From assembly GCA_024516155.1 (NCBI GenBank), contig JAJJXM010000022.1:310001-374000 (forward strand): a DNA stretch of 64,000 nt, written 5' to 3'. Shown here piece after piece: positions 51,040-62,609 of the stretch. Position numbers and translations under genes: made by a program. The DNA comes from Pyronema omphalodes (taxonomy: Eukaryota > Ascomycota > Pezizomycetes > Pezizales > Pyronemataceae). Below the pieces are notes generated by a model. The model was not told the DNA's origin. It was given only the letters and a program-made list of their open reading frames with translations, and did not search any database. Each line of letters starts with the position of its first letter. The first letter of the stretch is position 1.

Positions 51040-54000
51040 TTAGGTAATACTGCAGATATTATACTAATTCAAGAAGCCAATATTACAAACAAAAAATACA
51101 CAGTAAGCCACCCCGATTTTACTCTACTGCACCCGAGCAAAGGCAGCCGCCATTCAATCAGAACAGCAGCATACATCACACGAAATAATCCACACCTACA
51201 TGTTACCCCGAGGCTAGACATCTGTGAGGATTCAGATCTCCAAATTCTAGAAGTCAGCACGCCACTTATCCCTACCTTTCACTTAATCAATATGTATAAT
51301 GAAAAAGAACCCTCAACACGCCTGTACACTATTCCCCGCTGCTTCCCTAACTTGAACTTCCCCCACAGATGTGTGATAACTGGTGATTTCGATGCACACC
51401 ATGCGCTCTGGAACACCCAGACTACTAACCCAGTACGATCAACTGAGATAATCCAACTCCTGGAAGAAGAGGGATGGCAATTAATCAACACCCCAGACGT
51501 TCCTACTTATCAGTACAAAAATGGGCAGGGATCCTCGGTGCTGGATCTGACAATAGCAACACCTGGAATGACAAGAGAAGTAACTAATTGGGCAGTTGAC
51601 GATGACAATGCCACTGGGTCAGACCATGAGGTCATTGGTTTCGAAATAAATTCCCTACACCCCGATGTGGAATACAGAGCGCCATCTCCCCGGCTCAACT
51701 GGAAAAAGACCAACTGGGAAAACGTTTCCTCAATCCTACAAAAGCTTTCACAGTCATGCCGAAGAGCATGGGATACAGACAGGGAAATGCCAGAGGATCA
51801 TGTATTGGATGCCCAAGCGGAGCAGCTAAGGGACATAATCCTAGAGGCAGCAACTGCTTCTACCCCACTGGTGAAGCCATTACCAAGATTGAAGCGATGG
51901 TGGACAGATGAAATTAAGGAAAGCAGAAAAACAATGAACGTAGCCAGGAAACGATGGCAAGGTACACGAACACAGGAATACCATGAGGAGTTCAAAAGAT
52001 TGCGGAACCTACATTTCCGAAAGATTCGCCATGCCAAAGACTCCCTCTGGAAGGAATACCTGGCCCACGCAGAAGGGGCTGATATATGGGCGGCTTTTCG
52101 ATATACCAATCCCAGACAACCAAAGATTATCCCTACATTAAATCTCTTGAGCGCAGGAACAATACAAAAGTGCACAGACTTCAAGTCAAAAGCTCGGGCA
52201 TTTAAATCCCTATTCCCTACACCTCCATCGGCAACCCCAACGCAAGAATCACAAGGAAAGCCTCCACTCCCATGGAAGACATTCTTGAAAGAGGAAATCC
52301 AGATGGCTATCTTTGCACCATCACCCAACAAAGCACCAGGGCCCGACAAAATCACATTTGCCTGCTTACATCAAGCGTACCTGGCGATTCCAGAACATTT
52401 TCACACGCTCTATGCAACATTGGGGAGGGTGGGATATCAACCCCGAAGCTGGAGACAGGCCACAACAATAATTACAGCAAAGCCAAACAAAGCTGATTAT
52501 AGCAACCCAAAATCATATCGGCCAATTGCATTACTGAATTGCCTTGGAAAGGTCCTTGAGAAACTGATGGCAACTAGGCTCAGCCAGATGGCGGAAGTGT
52601 ATGGATTGCTGCATCAGGACCAGATCGGGGGAAGACCATTCAGGTCCGCTGTTGATGCAGCGATGGCTCTAACACATGAGGTGGAAACTGCAGAGAAGAA
52701 AAAATTAATCACCACAGCACTTTTCCTAGATGTGCGAGGAGCCTTTGATAATGTATCATCACCTCGACTTATCAACACCATGAGACATCTAGGATGCCCG
52801 GAGCCAGTTGTAAAATGGGCAACCTCCTTCCTCAGCCACAGAACCATGGCTCTCTCATTCGATGGACAAACAGAAACAGAAAACCCAATCAGTACTGGAA
52901 TACCTCAAGGGTCACCGGCCTCTCCAATGTTATTCCTATTATACCTGCGCCCACTTTTCGACAGACTCAGCCTACGTCATCCTGAGGTATGGACACCAAG
53001 TTTCATTGACGATGTGGGCCTGGTAGTTCATGGTCCAACCAGAGAAGGAAATTCAAGAAAACTGGAGGCAGTTGCAAAAACCGCATTTCAATGGGCAGAA
53101 AGAAACGCAGTAGCTTTTGATGATGACAAGTCAGAAATGTTGCATTTCTATGGAGCCAAGAAGGATGAAGACAGAGAAGAAGAGAAGATTACTTTACCAA
53201 ATGGTACAGTGGTGTCACCGGGGACTCGAGGAGGAAAAAGGGATGTTGTCAGGTGGATAGGAATTTATTTTGATAGAAAGCTGACATTTAAACACCATGT
53301 GCATGTAAAGCTGACTGCCGCCTCCAGATCCTTCAGTGCCCTATGTAGCCTCGTCCGCTTCCAAACAGGTTTGTCCCCAGCAGCTGCACGCTTACTTTAC
53401 TGTGCCTGTGTCCAATCTAGGTCCGATTTTGGAGTAGAGATCTGGTGGAAAGGACAGAAAGTCCTGGCCGAAAAAATGCAGCTTCAACAAAATCAAGCCT
53501 TGAGGAGGATCCTAAATGCGTTCCAATCGACACCTATAATGGCCCTACACAACGAATGTGCAATACCACCGGTGACGGTCAGACTCAATGGAAAACAAAG
53601 GAACTATGCCCTAAGACTTCTTACACTCCCACCAAGACATCCTGTGGCTTCCAGGTGTCCATCCTCCTTCCCAATCCCAAATCACTTCAGAAATTCACTA
53701 CAATCTAACCGGGAATATGACTGTCAATGGCAAAGTGGACTTGGAGCACCCTCGCGGCTGTCTGGCTTACTCCAATACCTGGGAGCATGGCTATCTCCCA
53801 CAGACACAGTGGAGGACACAGCTCAACCAACCATGACACCTTGGGACAAGAACGGCATCCATACCGAAATCGAAGAAAGCCCGAAAGAAGACGCCGCCAG
53901 AATTCACCTAAATAGACTGCAAGAACTACAAGGGGAAGACAATAATATCATCATATACACAGACGGCTCATCGAAGGAAGATCAAACAGGGGCTGGAGTC

Positions 54001-54945
54001 TACATTCCTCATGGACTCCCGCAAATAATCAAACCCACAATACCGATGGGAGAAACAAGTGAGGTCTATGATGCAGAACTTCGAGCGATACTTGAAGGCC
54101 TCAAGAAGGCTGCATCATTTATCAAGCGACACAAGGCATCCAATCGACATATCTACATCTTTAGTGACAACCAGTCAGCGATCCGTAGGATAAGACACCT
54201 CCAAAGGGGACCCGGCCAAGATATTGCCCGAAACATCCATGAAATTACGAAAACCCTGATGAAATTCAACACTGAAATAACAATCTCATGGGTACCGGGA
54301 CACACACAAATCCAAGGAAATGAGATAGCAGATGACCTCGCCAAAGCTGCAACCTCTCAGAAACCGGACCGCACACCTGTGGTATCCATCTCCTGGCTGA
54401 AAAGACAAACCCGAGGCCAGAAACTGAAGGAGTGGAAGGAATGGTACGAACAACAAAAACAGCCAAAAACATACAAATCACCTCATTCAAGACAGCTAGA
54501 CATTGCATACACAAATACCACCCGCAAAATCTCATCAGCCATCCTAGGCCTGAGAACCGGTCATGGATATTTTCTGGATTACCTATCAAAGACGAACTCC
54601 GAAAAATATCCTTCACCCAGATGCACCTGTCCAATGCAACCCCCACAAACACCCAAACACCTCATCCTAGGCTGCCCAAAATACCAAGTACAGAGGAATA
54701 AACTCCGCCGCGAACTGAAACTTCACAGGAACCACCCTGCACCACTCCAAGTGATACTCCACTCTCCCGATGGAACCAAGGCCCTTACCACTATGATCTC
54801 TACTACCAAGATTGCCACCGCAGAGTGGATACAGGCACAGGTAAGTAATGCTCCCGCTCTGGAAGATGACCCGGAAGGAAGGAGAACAGGCTGGGGAACA
54901 CTGATCGAATCTGAGAACGAGCACGAAGCGGTTCGGAGCGAATAA
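51040..54945 (+). pseudogene. LINE ORF2, main part: EN, RT, RNase H
   Basis: It resumes LINE ORF2 directly after the G6 TSD. Joined with 18502-18594 it makes 1332 aa with no internal stop. Endonuclease signatures are ADIILIQEANI, CVITGDFDAHHALWN, SVLDLTIATPGM and ATGSDHEVIGFEI. RT has SYRPIALLNCLGKVLEKLMA, DQIGGRPFRSAVDA, LFLDVRGAFDNV, GIPQGSPASPMLFLLYL and catalytic FIDDVGLVV near residue 686. RNase H has IIIYTDGSSKEDQTGAGVYI, AELRAILEGL, FSDNQSAIRRI and SWVPGHTQIQGNEIADDLAK. The end carries a Cys/His motif (CTCPMQPPQTPKHLILGC). The ATG at 51292 is not the real start; codons from 51040 (LGNTADIILI) belong to the endonuclease. Broken only by the insertion. Confidence 0.92.
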
Positions 54946-55756
54946 GACGAATAATGCTGTAAAAAAAAAGAAAAAAAAAAAAAAACAAAAAAAAAAAAAA
55001 AAAAACAAAAAAAAAAACCCTGAAGACAGATACATAATTATGTACATAGAGAGCCGAAGAACAGCAAGAGCAAGAAATGGTAGCGCGCGGGAAAGGCAAA
55101 AGAGAAGAAGTGAGAGGAAGAAGAGGACCAGTGTAATTGAGCAGAGAAGAGAGGAGAAGAGAGGAGAGGAGCAGAGAGGATTGAAGTAGAGAGGCGAGGA
55201 GAGTAGAGGAGAGGCGAGGAGAGAAGAGGAGCGGCGAGGAGAGAAGAGAAGAGAAGAGGAGAGAAGAGGAGAGAAAAGGAGAGAAGAGGAGAGAAGAGGA
55301 GAGGCGAGGAGAGAAGAGGAGAGGCGAGGAAAGAAGAGAAGAGGCGAGGAGAGAAGAGGAGAGGCGAGGAGAGAAGAGGAGAGGCGAGGAGAGAAGAGGA
55401 GAGGCGAGGAGAGAAGAGGAGAGGCGAAGAGAGAAGAGGAGAGTTAAGGAGAGCATAGGAGGGCAGAGGAGAGCAGAAGAGAGCAAAGAGAGGGTACGAA
55501 CAACGAAGTGAGAGGGTAGAGTGAGAGTGCCGGGAGGGAAAAGAGCAAACAGGGCTCCAAAATGTAACGACGAGAATGAAAACCAGCAGAAGGAAGAGAG
55601 GTGGCAACAGGCCCAAGAAATGAAGTACGCTCTGGGGCGGATCCCAGCGAGACTCCAAGGTAACAGCTGGAGCCTCGAAATGTAAATAGACTGTAGCATA
55701 CGTCATAACCTTAAGGTTGGGAACGTTCAAGAAAATCAAATCAAATCAAATCAAAA
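54946..55756 (+). other. LINE 3' UTR and tail
   Basis: A-rich interrupted runs (54960-55018) are followed by the purine-rich minisatellite and a tail of four TCAAA units (55736-55755). The pentamer tail, rather than poly-A, is probably the 3' end recognised by the RT. The minus-strand frames 54803-55739 only read the purine tract as Ser/Leu. Confidence 0.8.
55141..55500 (+). repeat. Purine-only minisatellite in the LINE 3' UTR
   Basis: About 360 bp that is almost entirely A and G, built from GAGGAGAGAAGA and GAGGAGAGGCGAGGAGAGAA units. Such mirror-like purine tracts can form triplex DNA. Confidence 0.9.
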
Positions 55757-55771
55757 AACACATGACAAGCA
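55757..55771 (+). repeat. Right copy of the LINE target-site duplication
   Basis: AACACATGACAAGCA, identical to 16455-16469. The 5S rRNA gene starts within 2 bp of its end. Confidence 0.9.
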
Positions 55772-55772
55772 G

Positions 55773-55888
55773 CTACGGTCATAGAATCATGAATACAACG
55801 CATCCCGTCCGCTCTGCGCTATTTAAGCATGATATCGTCCGGCTAGTACTGTCGTGGGTGACCAGACGGGAATCCCGGATACTGTAGT
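55773..55888 (+). rRNA. rrn5: 5S ribosomal RNA, second copy
   Basis: The sequence is the same as 7407-7291 (minus) over the whole RNA: CTACGGTCATAG at the 5' end, ATACTGTAG at the 3' end, intact box A and box C regions, and a TTTTT terminator after 55887. Its native upstream DNA, including the TATA-like element, is now at 16440-16454; only the 15 bp of the duplication remain in place. The internal promoter is intact, so some expression is possible. Confidence 0.93.
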
Positions 55889-56719
55889 TTTTGCCCACAG
55901 GTTCCCATTTTTGACCCCCGGGGGGTTATTTTTCTGGCTTGGAAAAGAAAGCTATTCCTTTCGTGTTGTATCTGTCGTCTGTTTTGCAGCAATAGAAAAT
56001 ACCCTTGTGCAAAAGAAATAGGAGTTTTCTGGCGGTTCCCCTGGCATTTCTGAAAGGTCACGGCATTATCGGCTAAGAAAATTCATGTACATACCACCGG
56101 ATGATCAATTTGAAAAGAATCATCAACGTGGAAGTTGCGTAGTTTGCATAGGGCGATAAAATGTCAATTTCCATCGCATTCTGCGACGATTATGTTATTA
56201 TTATCGAATCATACGCTGACCGAGGCCTAAAAGGCCCATGCAGGACTAAAACAAGCAACGATTATGTTCTCATGAGTCATGACCGTAGTGCGTACAGTGA
56301 TGTTCAATTTGTACCAAGCGTGGTTTGTGGTCTATGGCGTCTTCGAATCCTACGCAGTCTGTGAGATCGCACAATACCTTTCGGCTTTTCAATAGCAACT
56401 GATGCACATTGTACTGAACACAGCGCAATTCCGAAGGGATATATGGTAGATTCTATTAGTGATTACTATTCTAGGAAAATAATATGATGCAGCTTCCGGC
56501 GTTATAGTCTTAGATGGCTAAAAGGAAAAAATTGTACAGATAAGCAAATCGTGTCTATGAAAAACCCATATCACACTATCAGTATTATATAGCCATTGTT
56601 AGTCAAATAACGCTATAGTAAGGGGAGGTAAATTTCGGGGGAAAGCAAAAAACTGTTATTTGCTAGAACACGGTGGTTAATCCTAGGCGCATTGATTCTG
56701 AATATTTCACAAAATTGAC
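55889..56719. other. Intergenic region right of the 5S gene
   Basis: No gene is supported. The minus frame at 55843-56061 overlaps the 5S RNA and is an artefact. AT content rises toward the palindromic element. Confidence 0.6.
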
Positions 56720-57725
56720 GTCAAGCTTGGTAGGTTATCACAAACTTGTTTACCGCTCATGAGACAGCGAAAACGACCGAACGCAAAGAAGGCCCGCCTC
56801 CGACTTCCCTCGAACAGGGTCACCTGTTTAAGAGAAATCGAAGACGGGCCTTCTGAACGTGGACGACAAAAGGGCGAACCCCCCTGCATCCATAATAGCA
56901 TTAGGAAATAATAGGAAAGAATAGGAAATAATAGGAAATATGGTTTCGAAAACTTAGGGACAGAGGCTGGATTATATACTCAGCCAGCGGCCAAAATTGC
57001 ACTCTTACCAAGTATGCATCGTCGATAATGCTCGCGGGATGATGGATCCCGCAAGAGATGCTGCGAGTCAATAACCTGATTGGAAAAGAATAAGGTATCA
57101 CGCGGTGAGTACAGCCGATATCCGTGGCAGAAAAAGAAAAAGCAAAAGAACAGAAGATAAGGCTTTACTTTTTTTTACTTTCAGACAGACGCATTTGCTT
57201 CATGGATCTCCATCAACCTTCATCCGTTATGCAATCAGTCAGCCATCTACCAGTCACTGAACATCGAAAGCAAGGGTGTATTCGTACCAAACCTTGAGAT
57301 TTGCAGCATGACCAGAGAAAATTGCCGTTCAAGCACGAATCCCCTCAATGCTAACAGACACAATAATCATCGCCATTACAGCAAGTCATGTACTAGGGGA
57401 CTTTTAGCCGCATTTACCTCCCAAATCGTGATGCGTACTTTGTGGACCAGTTTGGCCGTGGGCTGAGTATATAATCCAGCCTTTGTCCCTCAGTTTTCGA
57501 ACCCATATTTCCTATTATTTCCTATTCTCTCCTATTCTTTCCTAATGTTATTATGGACGCAGGAGGGTTCGCCCTTTTGACGTCCACGTTCAGAAGGCCC
57601 GTCTTCGATTTCCCTCAAACAGGTGTGCTAACCCTGTTGAAGAGAAGTTGAAGGCGGGCCTTCTTTGCGTTCGATCGTTTTCGCTGCCGCAATGCACCAG
57701 GTGGGGGTTGCCTACCAATTTTGAC
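56720..57725. repeat. About 1-kb palindromic element
   Basis: The left arm (about 56765-57005) and right arm (about 57445-57686) are inverted copies of each other at roughly 85-90 percent identity. They begin CAGCGAAAACGA(C/T)CGAACG and include GAAGACGGGCCTTCTGAACG, AGGAAATAATAGGAAATATG and CTGGATTATATACTCAGCC. Weaker outer matches extend the inverted repeat to GTCAANNTTGGTAGG at both extremes (56720 and 57725). The spacer is about 440 bp. There is no transposase and no clear target duplication, so it may be a fold-back or MITE-like element. A TGACGTCA bZIP-type site overlaps the left end (56716-56723). Confidence 0.85.
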
Positions 57726-58606
57726 CTGGATTCTGTGATGGCTCTGGAAACATATACTTTACATCACCTATCTCCCTATACTAACCCTGAAAAAGCCTTC
57801 GTCCCTTATTACCTAATAAACAGTAACTTCCGGCCCTATTCATTTCGACAAAATACTACGAACATGGGATACATCGGTCCAGTACATCCATTCCATATCT
57901 TCACATTCATTTCGTAACTCTTGAAGCGTCTCACAGTAACTGTAAAATCCCTCACATGGTCGCCCAACAAAAATTATTTCCTGAATGAGACTTCTTTTTT
58001 TTTCTTTCTACGTTTCTAAGGTACTTCACTCGCATCGTATATCTCTTCTGTTGTACAACTATAAAATACAGCCTTCTCCAGCAAGAGGGGATTTTGTAAG
58101 CGTTTTGAAATACAGTCTCTCACGCGGTAACCATTGTAGGCGCGATTCTTACGATTACTGAGCTGTAAACTCTCTTACTAGAAGTATTCTGCCCTTTGAA
58201 CACTATAGAAGATAAAATCGTATCACAGGCTCCAACAATAATGAAGTTTCTAAAATGCTACTCAACTTCACAATGTTTTGGTGGCTTCTTCATGTACAGT
58301 ATATACTTCCTACATTTGTCTCGAAATTATCTTCAACTGTTGAAAACACGCCAAGAAATTTGCAGTGTCTAACATGGCCCATGTGAAAATGAGGGTGGCA
58401 AGATCGTAGATTTCTCTAATTCATGAGGGGTCGACTTCTCATACGTGATGGCCACTATCCATTTCTTCAACCACTGCCAGTGCATGCCATCTAACCTTAC
58501 TTCTAAGATGAAGCATCCGTAGTATTACTTATACTTCACACTCAGCTTGCCACGGTTCTTTCAATAACAACAGCCATCTCACCTGAAACGAAACTTCGAG
58601 GTCGCC
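57726..58606. other. Intergenic region, no supported gene
   Basis: The frame 57648-57917 plus begins inside the right arm of the palindrome and has no domain. The rest is AT-rich and includes the promoter side of the zinc-finger gene. Confidence 0.6.
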
Positions 58607-59176
58607 ATGGCATGGGAATGTCACTGTCTCTTCATCAATCCCGAAGCAGCAGAAATCTGCAGTTGGTGCGATAAACCACGTGAGGAACACAACCCACCAA
58701 TTAACAAGGATGAGACGAACCATGAAATCTTTGTACCAGATCCACAGACAGTTATTATGGAACAATCCAGATCTACTCCAGGCTTTGCCGCAGATGAAGC
58801 AAAAGGGCATTCTGGCAAACGTATCGAATCACCACAGAGATCGACCCAAGGAGTTGGGGCTTGGGAATGTGGCTGTTTATTCATTAATTCAGGGAAGGCG
58901 TCGGCTTGTTCCTGGTGCGAAGCACCCCGTCCTCGTTGTTCTGTTTCCAAGGAAGAGGAACTGGTGGAAGGTGGAATCATGGAGAATTGTGTAGATGCTC
59001 ACGAAGAGGAAAATACGGCAAGTACTGCCGTTACAGCAGGAGGAAGTGAGGAGATTATATGCGTGCGAGAGCAGGATACACCAGCACTAGTGAAATTACC
59101 CGAGTCTAGAAAGGCTGGAGCAACTTTGGACGCCGCTGAAATCGAGAAGCCCACTAGGAACATGGAGGCAAAATGA
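58607..59176 (+). CDS. Protein with two RanBP2-like zinc fingers, 189 aa
   Basis: The start has a good context (gtcgccATGGC). Two similar modules, WECHCLFINPEAAEICSWCD at residue 3 and WECGCLFINSGKASACSWCE near residue 85, match the W-x-C...C-x3-N-x6-C-x2-C pattern of RanBP2/NZF fingers. Here the first cysteine pair is C-x1-C rather than C-x2-4-C, in both copies. The remainder is acidic and low in complexity with no other domain. RanBP2-type fingers bind ubiquitin or single-stranded RNA; which applies here cannot be told. It is a single exon with no visible signal peptide or membrane segment. Confidence 0.72.
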   Translation: MAWECHCLFINPEAAEICSWCDKPREEHNPPINKDETNHEIFVPDPQTVIMEQSRSTPGFAADEAKGHSGKRIESPQRSTQGVGAWECGCLFINSGKASACSWCEAPRPRCSVSKEEELVEGGIMENCVDAHEEENTASTAVTAGGSEEIICVREQDTPALVKLPESRKAGATLDAAEIEKPTRNMEAK

Positions 59177-60103
59177 TTACGACTGACGCTTTTGGCGGAT
59201 GGAGCAATTGAAAGCCTCTCTGAGAGGGCGGATAATATCATAATATTTCTGTACTATATCGTAGACCGCATGTGCATTATACTTCTTCGCGCAAGGTGTA
59301 CGTACTAATTGAACCATAATTCCTAAACCAATCAATCCATGGTACTTATACTTTTCCCTCATCACAAAATACCACAAATCGTCGTAAAACATCGGTCAAA
59401 ATACCCAGTCCATCGGTTACAACCACAGCAGAAAACTAAATTAGCTCCGTCTTACAGGTGGTATCCAAATTATCACCGATCTATGGTCGTGTGCTTGAAT
59501 TCGCGTCGCATATGGTACTTATGCATGTTGAAGAAAAAATATTAGGAAAAACAATCTATAAATCATTGAAGACTCAAGTCCCATGAATTTCTTAAGGAAG
59601 GGCCGGAGCCGCGTGTCTAGTTTCGGCGAACTCGCAAACAAGCGGTTGATCGCTAAGGTCCGCCCTGCTGTATCCGCGCCGCGACACGGGATAGCGCGCT
59701 TACGATTTGCTGAATAGTATACCGAATAAAGGTTTGGGTCCATGCTTTACAATGGTAATTTTACAGTATCTGAAGTAACTAAATGAAATTCATGGAACTT
59801 CGCGAGAATGGCAGTCACAGAGGTCGCGTGGAATGGTTGGCTGTTTCGCGACCTATTCGCCGAGTGATGCACTATGATAGATCCGTTAAACACCACGGCG
59901 TTCTCTGCCGCCATCCCATCAAGGCGGTGAATATTTTCCCAGACCGCACCACGCGTCAGACATAATAAACCCGCGGAGCATAATAAAAAGCACCAACAAG
60001 CCTCTCTCACCTCCCTACCTCATCATCTCCCGCCGCTGCTCTCACTTTCACTTCACCTTCAGAAGCCTCTCACCCCAAGGGATAATCTCGCTCAGAATCT
60101 GCC
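59177..60103. promoter_or_regulatory. Intergenic and promoter region of the PTR2-like gene
   Basis: No gene is supported; frames on both strands lack domains. The last 100 bp (about 60000-60090) are CT-rich (CTCTCACCTCCCTACC, CTCACTTTCACTTCACC), typical of fungal core promoters lacking a clear TATA box. Confidence 0.5.
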
Positions 60104-62609
60104 ATGCCCCCAGAAGCCGACGACACCGATACAGCCACTATCGTTCCAGATAAGGCTAAAAATAAGGCGTCTGTCACGGAGACAGACGAGCAGGATTCCG
60201 ACACAGCCGTCCGAAATGCGGCCGAGGATACGGGACCAGTAATCGAGACCGACGGATCGGATGCACACTCTGATAACCCCGACATATTTGGAAACCAGGA
60301 GCCAGTAATAAAAACTAATGAACCAGCTGCGACTGCTGTTATTGCCGAAGATGATGGGAAGAAGGGCCCGGTAACTGTGTCTGCCGAAGAAGAGGAAACA
60401 TCCACTGTTGTCCAGCACCCCGTTGCGGGTACCGGTGGAGATCCCCCCACAGTATCCACTGAAGAACGTAATGTCGTTCCAAATGCGGCCAAAGATACGG
60501 AGCCAGTCAATAAGGCTGCCCAAGATGCCCCAGTATCTGAACGCGATGGAGACGAGCCTACAGCAGAAGAGCTCCGGACGCTTCGTCGTGTCCCAGGAAG
60601 GTTGAAACTTGTAAGCTACACGATAGCTTTCATCGAGATGTGCGAGCGTATTTCATTCTGCGGACAAATAGCGGTGTTCCAGAACTTCATACAACGAGGA
60701 TTGCCCGAAGGATCACCAACTGGAGCAGGAAGGGATGCCGGCGTGAGTGGAGCTTTGGGATTGGGACAGCGGACTGCAACATCCATTAGTAATAGTAAGT
60801 GCCATAGCTGTCAGGGATAAGATACAGGAGGGGTATTTCTTTTGTTTGGAAACATGGCTGACACAGTGATAGTTGATGCATTTCTTATTTACGCGATGCC
60901 GCTGGTGGGAGGGTACCTAGCGGATACTCGGTGGGGACGATACAAGACGATTCTCATCGCCATCTTTGTGTATTTATTCGGCAATGCAATCTTGATTGTC
61001 GCAGCGTCTCCACCGGTACTAGAAATTCCCAGCTTATCTCTCGCGTTGTTAATCATTGCAATAATAGTGCAGGCGATGGGGACAGGGAGTATTAAGGCTT
61101 GCACTGGGTAAGTTCCTCATGTCACCGGTCACCGATCACTCGTATGCAGCTTCTGACACTGGTCTTCAAGAACATTCATGACGGAACAGGCCATCAATGA
61201 TAGGCCCAAGATAGCAATCAGAAATAAAGAACGCGTAATCATCGACAATGAGTTGACCGTTACAAGGTCTTATCAGTACTTTTACCTGATTCTCAACGTC
61301 GGAGCAGTCGCCGGAGAAACTGCGATGGTATTTGGTATGTAAAACACATGAATATCTCTGATACTCGGGCTGGCATCTAAATAAACGTCTAGTGGAGAAA
61401 TACGTCGGGTTCTATGCAGCTTTCCTGATTCCGTTTGCTTTCTTCTGCATCTGCCCATTTATCATGTGGTGGGGCCGAAAAAGATATGTCCGAGTTGCGC
61501 CCACTGGAAGTGTGCTTGTAACGGCCTGGCGCGCAACCAGAATGGCAACGGCAGGTTGTTGGTCTTGGAACCCAATCAAAACGTACGTATAGCACAGTTG
61601 TGTCTTGGTCTTTACTTGTGTTGTATTATAATGTCTGACTGTGACAGTCGCCGCAAACTCAAAGATCCATCCATTTGGGCAGCCGCGAAGCCTAGTACCA
61701 TGCCCATAGTTGAAGCCAGACCCAGGTGGGTGAACTATAAAGACCAGTGGATTGATGAGTTACGGTTTGGGATCAAGGCATGCTCTGCCTTTATCTTTTT
61801 CCCCATTCTATGTAAGCTATTGTTCATGTGATGTCGATCGGTGCTCCAACTGACCCATTTCTCCAGGGCTCGGTATCAATCAGATGCTTCACAACTTGAC
61901 CAGTCAAGCCGCAACCATGAACACCCACGGTACATCCAAGCACCCCAATTTATGTCACCCTTCTCTGAGATACTAATGATTTTTAGGTATCCCCAATGAC
62001 TTTTACTCCAACATCAACCCTATCGTTCTCATCGCCACTATTCCCTTGCTTGACAAAGTTGTCTACCCCCAACTCCGAAAATGGGAAATCAACTACTCCC
62101 CACTCCGGCGTATGTTTTGCGGGTTCTTCTTAGCAACGCTGGCACTGATCTGGTGTGCCGTTGTCCAAAAGAAAATCTACGATCTTTCACCGTGCGGAAA
62201 TCACCCCAACGAATGTTCATCAGATCAATATGCGCCGATATCAGCGTTTTGGCAATCCGGACCGTTTGTTTTGGTTGCTTTTGCCGAGATTCTTTCCGTT
62301 ACTACAGGAATGGAATATTGCTTCAACAAAGCACCGCGTAATATGAGGAGTCTGGCCTATTCTGTGTTTTTGATGATGACGGCCCTTTCGTCAATCATTG
62401 GAGAAGCTTTTATCCCCCTATCCGATGATCCACTGTTGATACATAATTATGCGGTTATTGCAGGACTTCTAGGCATCAACACCATTGTCTTTGGGTGCTG
62501 TTATTATAAACAGGACAAGAATGAGAGGTCGGGTTCTGAGGAGGGAATAACGGTAATTGAGTTGGCGGATATGGGGGATTTTTGGGCGGATAAGGACTGG
62601 GACGGTTAG
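60104..62609 (+). CDS. PTR2: POT/PTR2-family oligopeptide transporter, seven exons
   Basis: A proton-coupled di/tripeptide transporter of 711 aa, expected in the plasma membrane. Exons are 60104-60794, 60867-61107, 61171-61334, 61393-61582, 61648-61811, 61867-61929 and 61987-62609, totalling 2136 nt in frame with GT-AG introns. Family signs: FIEMCERISFCGQIAVFQNF, then YLADTRWGRYKTI (the PTR2 signature), GTGSIKACTGTFM and NVGAVAGETAM. Later come FIFFPILCKWLGINQMLHNL without the K (LCWLG across the splice), SQAATMNTHGIPNDFY and FVLVAFAEILSVTTGMEYCF. The first about 165 residues form an acidic tail with degenerate repeats (NAAEDTGPVIETDGS, NAAKDTEPVNKAAQD), longer than in yeast Ptr2. The start has context gccATGC. 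Substrate range is inferred. Confidence 0.92.

Larger units (their letters stand above)
16470..55756 (+). mobile_element. Tad1-like LINE, split by nested insertions
   Basis: A non-LTR retrotransposon with a 5' UTR (16470-16782), ORF1 (16783-18509), ORF2 (18502-18594 joined to 51040-54945), a 3' UTR and a (TCAAA)n tail. Its own length is about 6.8 kb; the other 32.4 kb (18595-51039) is the G6 insertion plus its nested load and one TSD copy. ORF1 has a C-terminal zinc-knuckle region and ORF2 has endonuclease, reverse transcriptase, RNase H and a terminal Cys/His motif, the arrangement of the Tad1 clade. Flanking 15-bp duplications prove the boundaries. Confidence 0.9.

Noticed and set aside
51292..51294. 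ATG at 51292 as the start of the LINE RT protein
   Set aside because: Codons upstream to 51040 are clearly endonuclease and join in frame to 18502-18594.
54803..55739. Ser/Leu-rich minus-strand ORFs of 233 and 298 codons
   Set aside because: They are the translation of the purine minisatellite in the LINE 3' UTR.
16470..55756. Repeat-induced point mutation of the transposons
   Set aside because: G1, G2 and G3 ORFs are largely open and lack the dense C-to-T stop codons expected from RIP.
55843..56061. 72-codon minus ORF near the second 5S gene
   Set aside because: Overlaps the 5S RNA and has no domain.
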